NCBI RefSeq assembly: GCF_009498275.1
Contig: NZ_CP045643.1
Location: 6,696,001-6,760,000, forward strand
DNA: 64,000 nt
Direction: 5' to 3'
From: Streptomyces fagopyri
Lineage (GTDB): Bacteria > Actinomycetota > Actinomycetes > Streptomycetales > Streptomycetaceae
The position numbers were made by a program, and so were the translations under genes. The notes under the pieces are model-generated. The model did no database searches, was not told the origin of the DNA, and was given only the letters and a program-made list of their open reading frames with translations. Positions 57,601 to 64,000 of this stretch are shown here, piece by piece. The stretch's first letter is position 1; the number at the start of each line of letters is the position of its first letter.

Positions 57601-57809
57601 TCCTTGAAGACGCGCGCCTCGATGTGGTGCGCTCCCGGCATGCCGTTCGCGGTGGGCGGACCCTCGTAGAACACCCATTCAGGGCGTCCCTCGGACTGCT
57701 CGAGGCTCTTGGCGAAGATCTTCTGCTCGCGCCAGAAATCGAGCACGGCGTGCTCGAGGGCGGGCAGGTCGACCTGGGCGGGCACCTGGCGGTACGTCGG
57801 CGTTGTCAT
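54672..57809 (-). CDS. ileS: Isoleucyl-tRNA synthetase (type 2)
   Basis: Charges tRNA-Ile. The HIGH-like motif is in GPPTANGMPGAHHIEARVFKD (about residues 44-64, quoted in part as GPPTANGMPGAHH), the KMSKS motif is GRKMSKHLGN (near 595), and the editing domain and anticodon domain follow. The C-terminal DUF5915-like region ending FRLHKA and the 1045-aa length place it with the eukaryote-like type 2 enzymes, which are known for low mupirocin sensitivity. ATG 57809 has GGAGGAAG upstream, and a T-box leader precedes it. Confidence 0.96.
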   Translation of the reverse strand: MTTPTYRQVPAQVDLPALEHAVLDFWREQKIFAKSLEQSEGRPEWVFYEGPPTANGMPGAHHIEARVFKDVFPRFRTMRGYHVARKAGWDCHGLPVELAVEKELGFTGKQDIEAYGIAEFNARCRESVTRHTDAFTDLTNRMGYWVDLDDAYRTMDPEYVESVWWSLKEIFNKGLLVQDYRVAPWCPRDETGLSDHELAQGYETIVDPSVYVRFPLTSGPLAGEAALLVWTTTPWTLVSNTAVAVHPTVTYVVATNGEEKLVVAEPLVGKALGEGWETTGETFTGAEMERWTYQRPFELVEFPEPAHYVVNAEYVTTEDGTGLVHQSPAFGEDDLKVCRAYGLPVVNPVRRNGTFEEDLPLVGGVFFKKADEKLTEDLQDRGLLFKHVPYEHSYPHCWRCHTALLYYAQPSWYIRTTAVKDRLLQENEKTNWFPESVKHGRFGDWLNNNIDWALSRSRYWGTPLPLWRCENDHLTCVGSRAELTELTGTDQSELDPHRPYIDAVTFTCPQCEETATRVPEVIDAWYDSGSMPFAQWGYPYKNKEIFESRYPAQFISEAIDQTRGWFYTMMAVGTLVFDKSSYENVVCLGHILAEDGRKMSKHLGNILQPIPLMDQHGADAVRWFMAAGGSPWAARRVGHGTIQEVVRKTLLTYWNTVAFQALYARTSGWAPSGADPAPADRPVLDRWLLSELHALTDQVTQALEAYDTQRAGKLLSAFVDDLSNWYVRRSRRRFWQGDKAALRTLHEVVETVTRLMAPLTPFITERVWQDLVAPVTPDAPESVHLSSWPEPDLSAIDPALSRQMVLVRRLVELGRATRAESGVKTRQPLSRALIAATGFDSLDPELHAQITEELNVSGLASLSEVGGSLVDTTAKANFRALGKRFGKGVQAVAKAIAETDAAALSLALREGTAAVLVDGETVTLAPDEVIITETPREGWSVASDSGATVALDLEITEELRQAGLARDAIRLIQEARKNSGLDVADRIALRWTSTDPAVIAALSEHSDLIADEVLATDFAQGQAEDTYGAPFTDESLSLTFRLHKA

Positions 57810-57814
57810 CAGCG

Positions 57815-58137
57815 AGCTTCCTCCGGCGGACTTTCTGCCTTCCGTCCGGAGGGACGAGAGCCTGTGCCGCTGCCCAGTAGCTGCTGCGGACGCCGTGTGC
57901 GGCGCGCTCCCGCGGTACCACCCTCCTTGGCTCCCCGGCACGTCCTGTGCGCCGGTGAGCCCCCTCATTGGGGTCGCGATGCCGGGTCTACCGGCCGCCG
58001 CCTGTCGGCTGCGGCTTTCTTCCGGCGGCTCCGGGGTGATCTTCGCGTCGCGCTCGCCCCCGGGCTTCCACCGTCCCCGGGTCGCTCCTGGCCGCGTACG
58101 CCGCTACTCGTCCCCATCCACGCTTCTCGCTGCGGCC
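57815..58137 (-). promoter_or_regulatory. T-box riboswitch controlling ileS
   Basis: On the reverse strand AGGGTGGTACCGCG (57911-57924) is the T-box sequence that pairs with the uncharged tRNA acceptor end. About 115 nt upstream an ATC (58038-58040) followed by ACC sits where the isoleucine specifier should be, and an AGTAG-type motif occurs further upstream near 58104. Downstream, CCTCCGGAC (57844-57852) can pair with the ileS ribosome binding site (57817-57828), so control is probably translational, as described for actinobacterial ileS T-boxes with a short stem I. Confidence 0.93.
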
Positions 58138-58439
58138 AGTGTACGGCGCCGGGCGCACGGCGGCCGACCGGTTTTCCCGAGTCCGCGGCCGGTGCCGGCC
58201 GGGGTCTCCCGGAGGCGGGCGAGCTGACCCGAATGGGGAGGCGCCGGAGTCCGTGTTCCGGGACGCCGTGCCCGGCGGATTACCCGGCGGGGAGCTGGGC
58301 ACAACGCATGCAGGCTCGTCAGGCGCGACCTTCGGGGCGGCCGGGAAACAGGCGTGCCCCGTTGCCGCGGGCCGGAAGTCGATTTATCGTCCCAGAGCGA
58401 TTTGCGCGCAAGATCACCACATGTGAAGGGGCCGCGGCC
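58138..58439. other. Gap between the ileS leader and the zinc-finger gene
   Basis: 302 bp that must contain the divergent promoters for ileS and the zinc-finger gene. I see GAAGGGG before the latter but no confident -35/-10 pair and no gene. Confidence 0.4.
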
Positions 58440-59357
58440 ATGGTGGCGAAAAAGACCGCCGTACAGCAGTCGGCGTCCGGAAGATCCACGGGTCCGGCGG
58501 CCAAGGACGTGGGTGACAGGAAGAGCGCACAGGGAGCACCGGCGGAGCACGGCAGCGGTACGGCGCCGGTGAGCAGGGCCGCCGGGACAGCCGCCAGGAA
58601 GACCGTCGCCGAGAAGACGGCCACCAAGAGGACGGTGGCCGAGAAGTCCGTTTTGGAGGAACCGGCACCGCGGGCGGGCGCCACCGCGAAGGGCGGGGCC
58701 CCGAAGAGGGCTGCCGGGAGCACGGCCGGGAAGAGTTCCGGTACGGCCAAGAAGGCCACCGGTGCGGCGAGGCAGGGCACGGGCACGGCGAGGAAGAGCA
58801 CGAGCAGGGCGAAGAAGACGGCCGCTTCCGCGGCCGAGGACGCGGCTTCGGCCGCGAAGACGACGGGAGCTCCGACGGTGGTTGCGAAGAAGACCCCTGG
58901 CACGGCCACGGCGGCCGGGAAGCCCACCGCGCTCCCCAAGGCGCGGATCTCCGCGGTGGAGCCCGGCGAACTCGCGGTGCGCCCGGGTGAGGACCCCTGG
59001 ACCCCGCAGGAGGTGGCGGACGCGCGCGCGGAGCTGCAGTCCGAGGCGCTGCGGCTGAGCACCGAGATCACGTCGTCGGAGGAGTCGCTCGCGGGCCTGA
59101 TGCGCGACTCCGGGGACGGCGCGGGCGACGACCAGGCGGACACCGGCACGAAGAACATCACCCGCGAGTCGGAGATGGCGCTGGCGGCCAACGCGCGCGA
59201 GATGCTCGTCCAGACCGAGCGCGCCCTGGAGAAGCTCGACGCGGGCACGTACGGGCTCTGCGAGAACTGTGGCGACCCCATCGGCAAGGCCCGGATGCAG
59301 GCCTTCCCGCGCGCCACCCTGTGCGTCGAATGCAAGCAGAAGCAGGAACGCCGGTAG
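58440..59357 (+). CDS. DksA/TraR-type C4 zinc-finger protein with Lys/Ala-rich N-terminus
   Basis: Residues 1-175 are Lys/Ala/Thr-rich with H1-like repeats (AAKTTGAP, TARKSTSRAKKTA, KKATGAARQ) and probably bind DNA or RNA nonspecifically. The C-terminal part is a DksA/TraR fold: a helix (VADARAELQSEALRLSTEI), TKNITRESEMALAANAREML and the zinc site C274-x2-C277 and C295-x2-C298 in YGLCENCGDPIG and LCVECKQ. Such proteins modulate RNA polymerase. ATG 58440 has GAAGGGG upstream; the GTG next to it is an equal alternative. It is transcribed divergently from ileS and is followed by lspA. Confidence 0.9.
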   Translation: MVAKKTAVQQSASGRSTGPAAKDVGDRKSAQGAPAEHGSGTAPVSRAAGTAARKTVAEKTATKRTVAEKSVLEEPAPRAGATAKGGAPKRAAGSTAGKSSGTAKKATGAARQGTGTARKSTSRAKKTAASAAEDAASAAKTTGAPTVVAKKTPGTATAAGKPTALPKARISAVEPGELAVRPGEDPWTPQEVADARAELQSEALRLSTEITSSEESLAGLMRDSGDGAGDDQADTGTKNITRESEMALAANAREMLVQTERALEKLDAGTYGLCENCGDPIGKARMQAFPRATLCVECKQKQERR

Positions 59358-59452
59358 TGAACGGCGTGGGAGGGCTCCCGCGCACGTGAATGCGGGGAGG
59401 TGTGACGTACCCTCGTCCTCAGTCAGGCACCTAGGTCGAGGGACTCACTCAC

Positions 59453-60112
59453 GTGGCAGAGGCGGAGCGCATCATCGGTACGCCGGATTCCCCAGGAGCG
59501 GCGGGGTCCGGGCCGGAGCAGTCCGACGGGAACACGACGCCGGGCGACCGCTCCGGCCCCGGCGAGCCGTCCCCGGCCGAGCGGTCCGGGGCGGACGGTA
59601 CGGCGTCCCCGGCCGGGCCGCCGAGGGGCAGGCGCAGGATCGCGGTCCTGTTCACGGTCGCCGTACTGGCGTACGCCCTCGACCTCGGCAGCAAGCTGCT
59701 CGTGGTCGCCAAGCTGGAGCACCACGCCCCGATCGAGATCGTCGGGGACTGGCTTCAGTTCGAGGCCATCCGCAACGCGGGCGCCGCCTTCGGCTTCGGC
59801 GAGGCGTTCACGGTCATCTTCACGATGATCGCCGCCGCGGTGATCATCGTGATCGCCCGGCTCGCGCGCAAGCTCTACAGCCTGCCCTGGGCGATCGCGC
59901 TCGGGCTGCTGCTGGGCGGCGCGCTGGGCAACCTCACCGACCGGATCTTCCGCTCACCCGGCATCTTCGAGGGCGCGGTCGTCGACTTCATCGCGCCGAA
60001 GCACTTCGCCGTCTTCAACCTGGCCGACTCGGCGATCGTGTGCGGCGGCATCCTCATCGTGCTGCTGTCCTTCCGCGGGCTGGACCCGGACGGCACCGTC
60101 CACAAGGACTGA
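59453..60112 (+). CDS. lspA: Lipoprotein signal peptidase (signal peptidase II)
   Basis: Cleaves lipoprotein signal peptides after lipid attachment. Four helices; the catalytic Asp pair is in [11 protein letters not shown] (D163) and FNLADSAI (D192). [14 protein letters not shown] is the conserved N/G motif. The first 60 residues are a disordered cytoplasmic extension, usual in Streptomyces. The GTG at 59453 has GAGGGA 13 nt upstream, a rather weak site. 219 aa. Confidence 0.95.
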   Translation: MAEAERIIGTPDSPGAAGSGPEQSDGNTTPGDRSGPGEPSPAERSGADGTASPAGPPRGRRRIAVLFTVAVLAYALDLGSKLLVVAKLEHHAPIEIVGDWLQFEAIRNAGAAFGFGEAFTVIFTMIAAAVIIVIARLARKLYSLPWAIALGLLLGGALGNLTDRIFRSPGIFEGAVVDFIAPKHFAVFNLADSAIVCGGILIVLLSFRGLDPDGTVHKD

Positions 60113-60247
60113 CGGGGCCCGCGGGGAGTTTGTGAGGGCCCGAGCACGGGCGAGGACCGGCGCGGGCCGGCCTCCGGCGCCCAGTCATGGGCACTGGCGT
60201 TCGGGCTCTGGTCCTGGGGTGTCCGGCCGGTCCTGCATACTCGACGG

Positions 60248-61192
60248 GTGAGCACGATTCCCGAGATCCGTACCCTGCCCGTGCCCGACGGCCTGGAGGG
60301 CGAGCGCGTCGACGCCGTCATCTCCCGGATGTTCGGCTTCTCCCGCACGAAGGCCGCCGAGCTCGCCGCGGCGGGGAAGGTCACGGTCGACGGCTCGGTG
60401 GTCGGCAAGTCGGAGCGGCTGCACGGCGGTGCGTGGCTGGAGGTGGAGATGCCGCAGGCTCCCGCCCCCGTCCAGATCGTCGCCGAGCCCGTCGAGGGCA
60501 TGGAGATCGTGCACGACGACGACGACATCGTCGTGATCGTCAAGCCGGTCGGCGTGGCCGCCCACCCGAGCCCCGGCTGGACGGGCACGACCGTGATCGG
60601 CGGCCTCGCGGCGGCCGGGTACCGGATCTCGACCTCGGGCGCCGCCGAGCGCCAGGGCATCGTGCACCGGCTGGACGTCGGCACCTCCGGGCTGATGGTC
60701 GTCGCCAAGTCCGAACGCGCGTACACGTCGCTCAAGCGGCAGTTCAAGGAGCGCACGGTCGACAAGCGCTACCACGCGCTGGTCCAGGGCCATCCCGACC
60801 CCATGAGCGGCACCATCGACGCGCCCATCGGACGGCACCCGAACCACGACTACAAGTGGGCGGTCACGGCCGAGGGCAAGCCCTCCGTGACGCACTACGA
60901 CCTGATCGAGGCGTTCCGCGCGGCCTCCCTGCTCGACATCAAGCTGGAGACCGGGCGCACCCACCAGATCCGCGTCCACATGTCGGCCCACCGCCACCCG
61001 TGCGTCGGAGACCTGACCTACGGCGCCGACCCCACGCTCGCCAAGCGTCTCGGTCTCACCCGGCAGTGGCTGCACGCGGTCCGGCTCGGCTTCGAGCACC
61101 CGGGGGACGGCCAGTGGGTGGAGTTCGGGAGCGACTATCCCGAGGACCTGGAGAAGGCCCTCGGCAGGGTGCGTGAGGAGAGCAACGCATGA
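60248..61192 (+). CDS. rluD: RluD-family 23S rRNA pseudouridine synthase
   Basis: An S4 domain ([28 protein letters not shown], about 17-44, quoted in part as [14 protein letters not shown]) precedes the catalytic domain with the active-site Asp143 in [16 protein letters not shown], then [10 protein letters not shown] and [11 protein letters not shown]. 314 aa. The GTG has no Shine-Dalgarno; CATACT ends 6 nt before it, consistent with a leaderless mRNA. Target uridines (1911/1915/1917 in E. coli) are inferred from the family. Confidence 0.93.
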   Translation: MSTIPEIRTLPVPDGLEGERVDAVISRMFGFSRTKAAELAAAGKVTVDGSVVGKSERLHGGAWLEVEMPQAPAPVQIVAEPVEGMEIVHDDDDIVVIVKPVGVAAHPSPGWTGTTVIGGLAAAGYRISTSGAAERQGIVHRLDVGTSGLMVVAKSERAYTSLKRQFKERTVDKRYHALVQGHPDPMSGTIDAPIGRHPNHDYKWAVTAEGKPSVTHYDLIEAFRAASLLDIKLETGRTHQIRVHMSAHRHPCVGDLTYGADPTLAKRLGLTRQWLHAVRLGFEHPGDGQWVEFGSDYPEDLEKALGRVREESNA

Positions 61193-61656
61193 CCGTCCCG
61201 TACACGCTGCGGGTGGCCGAGGACACCGCCGACCGTGAGGCGTGCTTCGCGGTGCGCAAGGAGGTCTTCGTCGGTGAACAGGGTGTGGACGAGGACATCG
61301 AGTACGACGCCTACGACTCCGGCGCCCTGCATGTGCTGGCCGTCCGTGACGACGGGACTCCGCTGGGCACCGGGCGGCTCCTGCACGGCGAGGCCGCCGC
61401 CGCGAAGACCGGCGGCGACCCGCGGGCCGGCTCGCTGGGACGGCTCGCCGTGAAGAAGGAGGCGCGCGGGCTCGGCGTGGGGGTCGCCCTCGTCGGCGCC
61501 ATCGAGGACGCGGCTCGCGCGCGGGGACTCACGTCGGTCGATCTGCACGCGCAGACCCACGCGCTGGGCTTCTACGAGCGGCTCGGATACGTGGCGTACG
61601 GCGAGGAGTTCCTCGACGCGGGGATCGACCACCGGGCGATGCGCAAGACCTTGTGA
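61189..61656 (+). CDS. GNAT-family N-acetyltransferase
   Basis: 155 aa with GNAT motif A at [23 protein letters not shown] (about residues 85-107; core RGLGVG) and motif B at [23 protein letters not shown]. The ATG overlaps the rluD stop (ATGA), so the two are co-translated. It resembles the ElaA-like group ([13 protein letters not shown]). Substrate unknown. Confidence 0.92.
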   Translation: MTVPYTLRVAEDTADREACFAVRKEVFVGEQGVDEDIEYDAYDSGALHVLAVRDDGTPLGTGRLLHGEAAAAKTGGDPRAGSLGRLAVKKEARGLGVGVALVGAIEDAARARGLTSVDLHAQTHALGFYERLGYVAYGEEFLDAGIDHRAMRKTL

Positions 61657-61762
61657 GAGGTACGCCGGGCGGGGGCCCGGCGGGAGGGCATTGCCGTGGC
61701 GCCGTGGCAGGCTTGGGGGCCGGCCCCTCCTTGATCGCCTAGACCTCGCGGGAGCGCTGACC

Positions 61763-63349
61763 GTGGACCAGTTGGCCCTGTTGTTCATGCTGTTGCTCGG
61801 GGCCGTGGTGAGCGTCCCGGTGGGGGACCGCTTCGGGCTGCCGGCACCGGTGCTGATGACGCTCCTCGGGATCGCGCTGGCCGTGCTGGACTTCGTGCCC
61901 GACGTGGACATCCGGCCGGACCTGATCCTGCCCCTGCTGTTGCCGCCGCTGCTGTACGCGTCGGTGCGGCGGACGTCCTGGCGACAGTTCACCGCCAACA
62001 AGCGGCCGATCTTCACGCTGGCCGTGGCGCTGGTGTTCCTCACCACCGCGGCGGTGGCGGTCGTCGCCAACACGATCGTGCCGGGGCTGCCGCTCGCCGC
62101 CGCCGTGGCGCTGGGCGCGCTCGTGGCACCGCCCGACCCGGTCGCCGCGACCGCCGTGGCGGGACAGCTCGGGCTGCCCCGCCGGCTGGTGTCGATCCTG
62201 GAGGGCGAGGGGCTCTTCAACGACGTGACGGCCATCGTGCTCTACCACGTCGCGATCGCCGCCGTCGTGAGCGGGTCGTTCTCGCCGTGGCGGGCCGGGC
62301 TCGACCTGGTGCTGTCCGCCGTCGTCGCGGTCGCCGTGGGGTTGGGCCTGGGGTGGGCCGCGAACAAGCTGATGGACCTGCTCGGTGACGCCACGCTTCA
62401 GGTCGGGCTGACGCTGCTGGTGCCCTACGCCGCGTACGTACTGGCGGAGGAGCTGCACGGCTCCGGTGTGCTCGCCGTGCTCACCACCGCGCTGTTCCTC
62501 GCGGAGTACGCGACCGACGCCGACGACGTCATGACACGGCTCGCCGGGCACACGTTCTGGGACGTGGTGGACACGCTCGTCACCGGGGTCGCGTTCGGAC
62601 TGATCGGGCTGGAGCTGCACAACGCGATCCGGACGGCGGCCGGACGGTGGGGGGAGATGCTCGGGTGGGCGGCCGCGGTCGTCGCGGTCGTCGTGCTCGT
62701 ACGGCTGGCGTGGCTGTTGCCGGCGACGTGGCTGACGAAACGGCTGCACGCGAAACGGGACTACGACGAGGAGATCCCCACGTCGTGGCGGGAGACCGTC
62801 GTGATGTGGTGGTCGGGGATGCGGGGGGTCGCCTCCGTGGCCCTCGCGCTGGCGGTTCCGCTGAAGATGGACGACGGGTCGCCGTTCCCCGACCGGGACG
62901 AGATCGTGTTCATCGCGTTCGGCGTGATCATGGCGACGCTCGTGCTGCAGGGACTCACGCTGCCGTGGCTCGTCAGACGGCTCGGGGTGCGGGCCGACGC
63001 GGACGTGGAGAAGGCCTTCGAGAAGGAGCTGGCGATCCGGGCCGCCAAGGCCGCCAAGCGGAGACTGAAGGAGATCGAGGAGGTCGAGGAGCTGCCGGAG
63101 GAGGTGTCCGAACAGTTGCTGCGGCGCGCCTTCGACATCGGGACGCGGATCAGTCCGGACCTGGGAGACGAGGAGCGGCGCGAGGCGTACGAGCAGCGGG
63201 CACGACGGATCAAGCGGATCCGGCGGATCCAGGCGGAGATGATGAGCGCGGCCCGGCACGAGGTGCTGTCCGCGCGCAGTGAGCCGGGGGCCGACCCGGA
63301 GATCGTGGACCGGGTGCTGCGGCATCTGGACGTGCGCAGCCTGCGCTGA
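61763..63349 (+). CDS. CPA1-type Na+/H+ antiporter (NhaP/YjcE-like)
   Basis: 528 aa with about eleven helices. PPDPVAATAVAGQLGLP and the downstream EGEGLFNDVTAIVLYHV carry the Asp residues of the CPA1 ion site, and WWSGMRGVASVALALAVPL is conserved. The C-terminal 130 residues are charged and helical (KELAIRAAKAAKRRLKEIEE), forming a cytoplasmic regulatory tail. I chose GTG 61763 because GGGAGCG precedes it and upstream codons extend into non-conserved sequence. Expected role: sodium and pH homeostasis. Confidence 0.93.
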   Translation: MDQLALLFMLLLGAVVSVPVGDRFGLPAPVLMTLLGIALAVLDFVPDVDIRPDLILPLLLPPLLYASVRRTSWRQFTANKRPIFTLAVALVFLTTAAVAVVANTIVPGLPLAAAVALGALVAPPDPVAATAVAGQLGLPRRLVSILEGEGLFNDVTAIVLYHVAIAAVVSGSFSPWRAGLDLVLSAVVAVAVGLGLGWAANKLMDLLGDATLQVGLTLLVPYAAYVLAEELHGSGVLAVLTTALFLAEYATDADDVMTRLAGHTFWDVVDTLVTGVAFGLIGLELHNAIRTAAGRWGEMLGWAAAVVAVVVLVRLAWLLPATWLTKRLHAKRDYDEEIPTSWRETVVMWWSGMRGVASVALALAVPLKMDDGSPFPDRDEIVFIAFGVIMATLVLQGLTLPWLVRRLGVRADADVEKAFEKELAIRAAKAAKRRLKEIEEVEELPEEVSEQLLRRAFDIGTRISPDLGDEERREAYEQRARRIKRIRRIQAEMMSAARHEVLSARSEPGADPEIVDRVLRHLDVRSLR

Positions 63350-63392
63350 CGGGAGGTTGGGTGGCGGGTGGTCCGGTCGGTGATCGGTCGGG

Positions 63393-64000
63393 TCAGCCGC
63401 GGCCCGGTCCGGTGCGCGGGGGGCCGGGGGAGTGGGCGTGGTTGTGGCGGGTGGTCGCCGCGCCGTCGGGTTCGGTGTGGGCCGGGCCGGGGAGCTGCCC
63501 GGGCGGCAGTACCGCTTCCGCTGTGTTGACGCGGGGGAGGGCATGGGGGTGCTGCTCGGTCAGCCACCGGATCATCCGCTCGCGCACGGTGACCCGTACC
63601 GTCCAGATGTCGTCCGCGTCCTTGGCGGTGACCAGGGCGCGGACCTGGATGGTGTTCGGCGTCGAGTCCGTGACCGCCAGGCCGTAGTCACGGCCGTCCC
63701 AGGCCGGGCACTCCCGCAGGATGTCCCGCAGCTCCTCCCGCATGGCCTCCACCGGCGCGCTGTGGTCGAGGTGGAAGAAGACGGTGCCGGTCATCTGGGG
63801 GGTGCCGCGCGACCAGTTCTCGAAGGGCTTCGAGGTGAAGTACGAGACCGGCATGGTGATCCGGCGCTCGTCCCAGGTCCGGACCGTCAGGAAGGTCAGG
63901 GTGATCTCCTCGACCGTGCCCCACTCGCCGTCCACCACGACCGTGTCACCGAGACGCACCATGTCGCCGAAGGCGATCTGCAGTCCGGCGAAGAGGTTCG
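63393..64000 (-). CDS. MscS-family mechanosensitive channel, C-terminal part (5' end outside window)
   Basis: The reading frame enters at the right edge with NLFAGLQIAFGDMVRLGD, the end of the pore-lining helix and beta domain of MscS proteins. It continues with VVVDGEWGTVEEITLTFLTVRTWD, RRITMPVSYFTSKPFENWSR and the cytoplasmic cage domain, and ends in a Pro/His-rich tail. It releases solutes on hypo-osmotic shock. No start codon is in the window. Confidence 0.93.
   Translation of the reverse strand, partial: NLFAGLQIAFGDMVRLGDTVVVDGEWGTVEEITLTFLTVRTWDERRITMPVSYFTSKPFENWSRGTPQMTGTVFFHLDHSAPVEAMREELRDILRECPAWDGRDYGLAVTDSTPNTIQVRALVTAKDADDIWTVRVTVRERMIRWLTEQHPHALPRVNTAEAVLPPGQLPGPAHTEPDGAATTRHNHAHSPGPPRTGPGRG

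Noticed and set aside
54453..59357. A single rightward frame of over 1600 codons ending in the zinc-finger protein
   Set aside because: Most of it is antisense to ileS and its T-box leader. Only the last 306 codons, from ATG 58440, show family similarity and a ribosome binding site.

Overview
The window looks like Streptomyces chromosome. It is very GC-rich with G/C-ending codons, GTG and TTG starts are common, and it carries the complete actinobacterial dcw (division and cell wall) cluster with a long, repeat-rich DivIVA. Gene order matches what I recall of the Streptomyces coelicolor core region around SCO2121 to SCO2071. Part of it also parallels the Mycobacterium tuberculosis aroG-pknL-Rv2175c-metF-dcw-wag31 order. 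Species cannot be named from the sequence alone.

Layout. (1) 1-6.7 kb: the end of a MacS-like sensor kinase and its LuxR-type regulator, a 6-phosphofructokinase, a TrpE-TrpG fusion anthranilate synthase behind a classical trp attenuator (leader peptide with three Trp codons plus a terminator hairpin), and a class II DAHP synthase. (2) 6.8-9.6 kb: iron storage (bfd with an iron box, bfr), a sulfite-oxidase-like molybdoenzyme, a candidate His-rich microprotein next to a CsoR-like palindrome, and endonuclease IV. (3) 9.7-21 kb: a PASTA Ser/Thr kinase, thiOSG under a TPP riboswitch, a low-GC accessory patch (14.7-15.96 kb) with a secreted protein and what looks like the scar of a mobile element, a ferredoxin-reductase-like flavoprotein, an Rv2175c-type DNA-binding protein, thiE, metF and a Tyr/Gln-rich membrane protein. 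(4) 21-36 kb: a CrtI-like oxidoreductase, a DUF4126 protein, a TetR-controlled YhgE/ABC operon with a clear operator, a HEPN protein, a methyltransferase, a DUF3040 protein, the moxR-DUF58-transglutaminase operon and a beta-carbonic anhydrase. (5) 36-54.4 kb: rsmH-ftsL-ftsI-murE-murF-mraY-murD-ftsW-murG-ftsQ-ftsZ-pgeF-ylmE-sepF-ylmG-divIVA, all rightward and mostly overlapping or tightly spaced. (6) 54.6-64 kb: ileS behind a T-box leader, a DksA/TraR-like zinc-finger protein, lspA, an RluD-type pseudouridine synthase, a GNAT enzyme, a Na+/H+ antiporter and the C-terminal part of an MscS channel.

How it works together. The dcw block makes lipid II (MurE, MurF, MraY, MurD, MurG), polymerises and crosslinks it at the septum (FtsW, FtsI, FtsL, FtsQ), places the Z ring (FtsZ, SepF, YlmG) and drives polar growth (DivIVA). 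The PASTA kinase and the Rv2175c-like protein probably belong to the envelope signalling that accompanies it. Three RNA-level amino acid or cofactor sensors lie in one window: Trp attenuator, TPP riboswitch and Ile T-box. Several genes have a -10-like hexamer 6-7 nt before the start codon and no Shine-Dalgarno, so leaderless mRNAs are likely.

Most of the window is conserved housekeeping DNA. The least explained items are the His-rich microprotein candidate at 8.5 kb, the accessory patch at 14.7-15.96 kb, and two small reading frames with strong ribosome binding sites that run into ftsL and ftsW.
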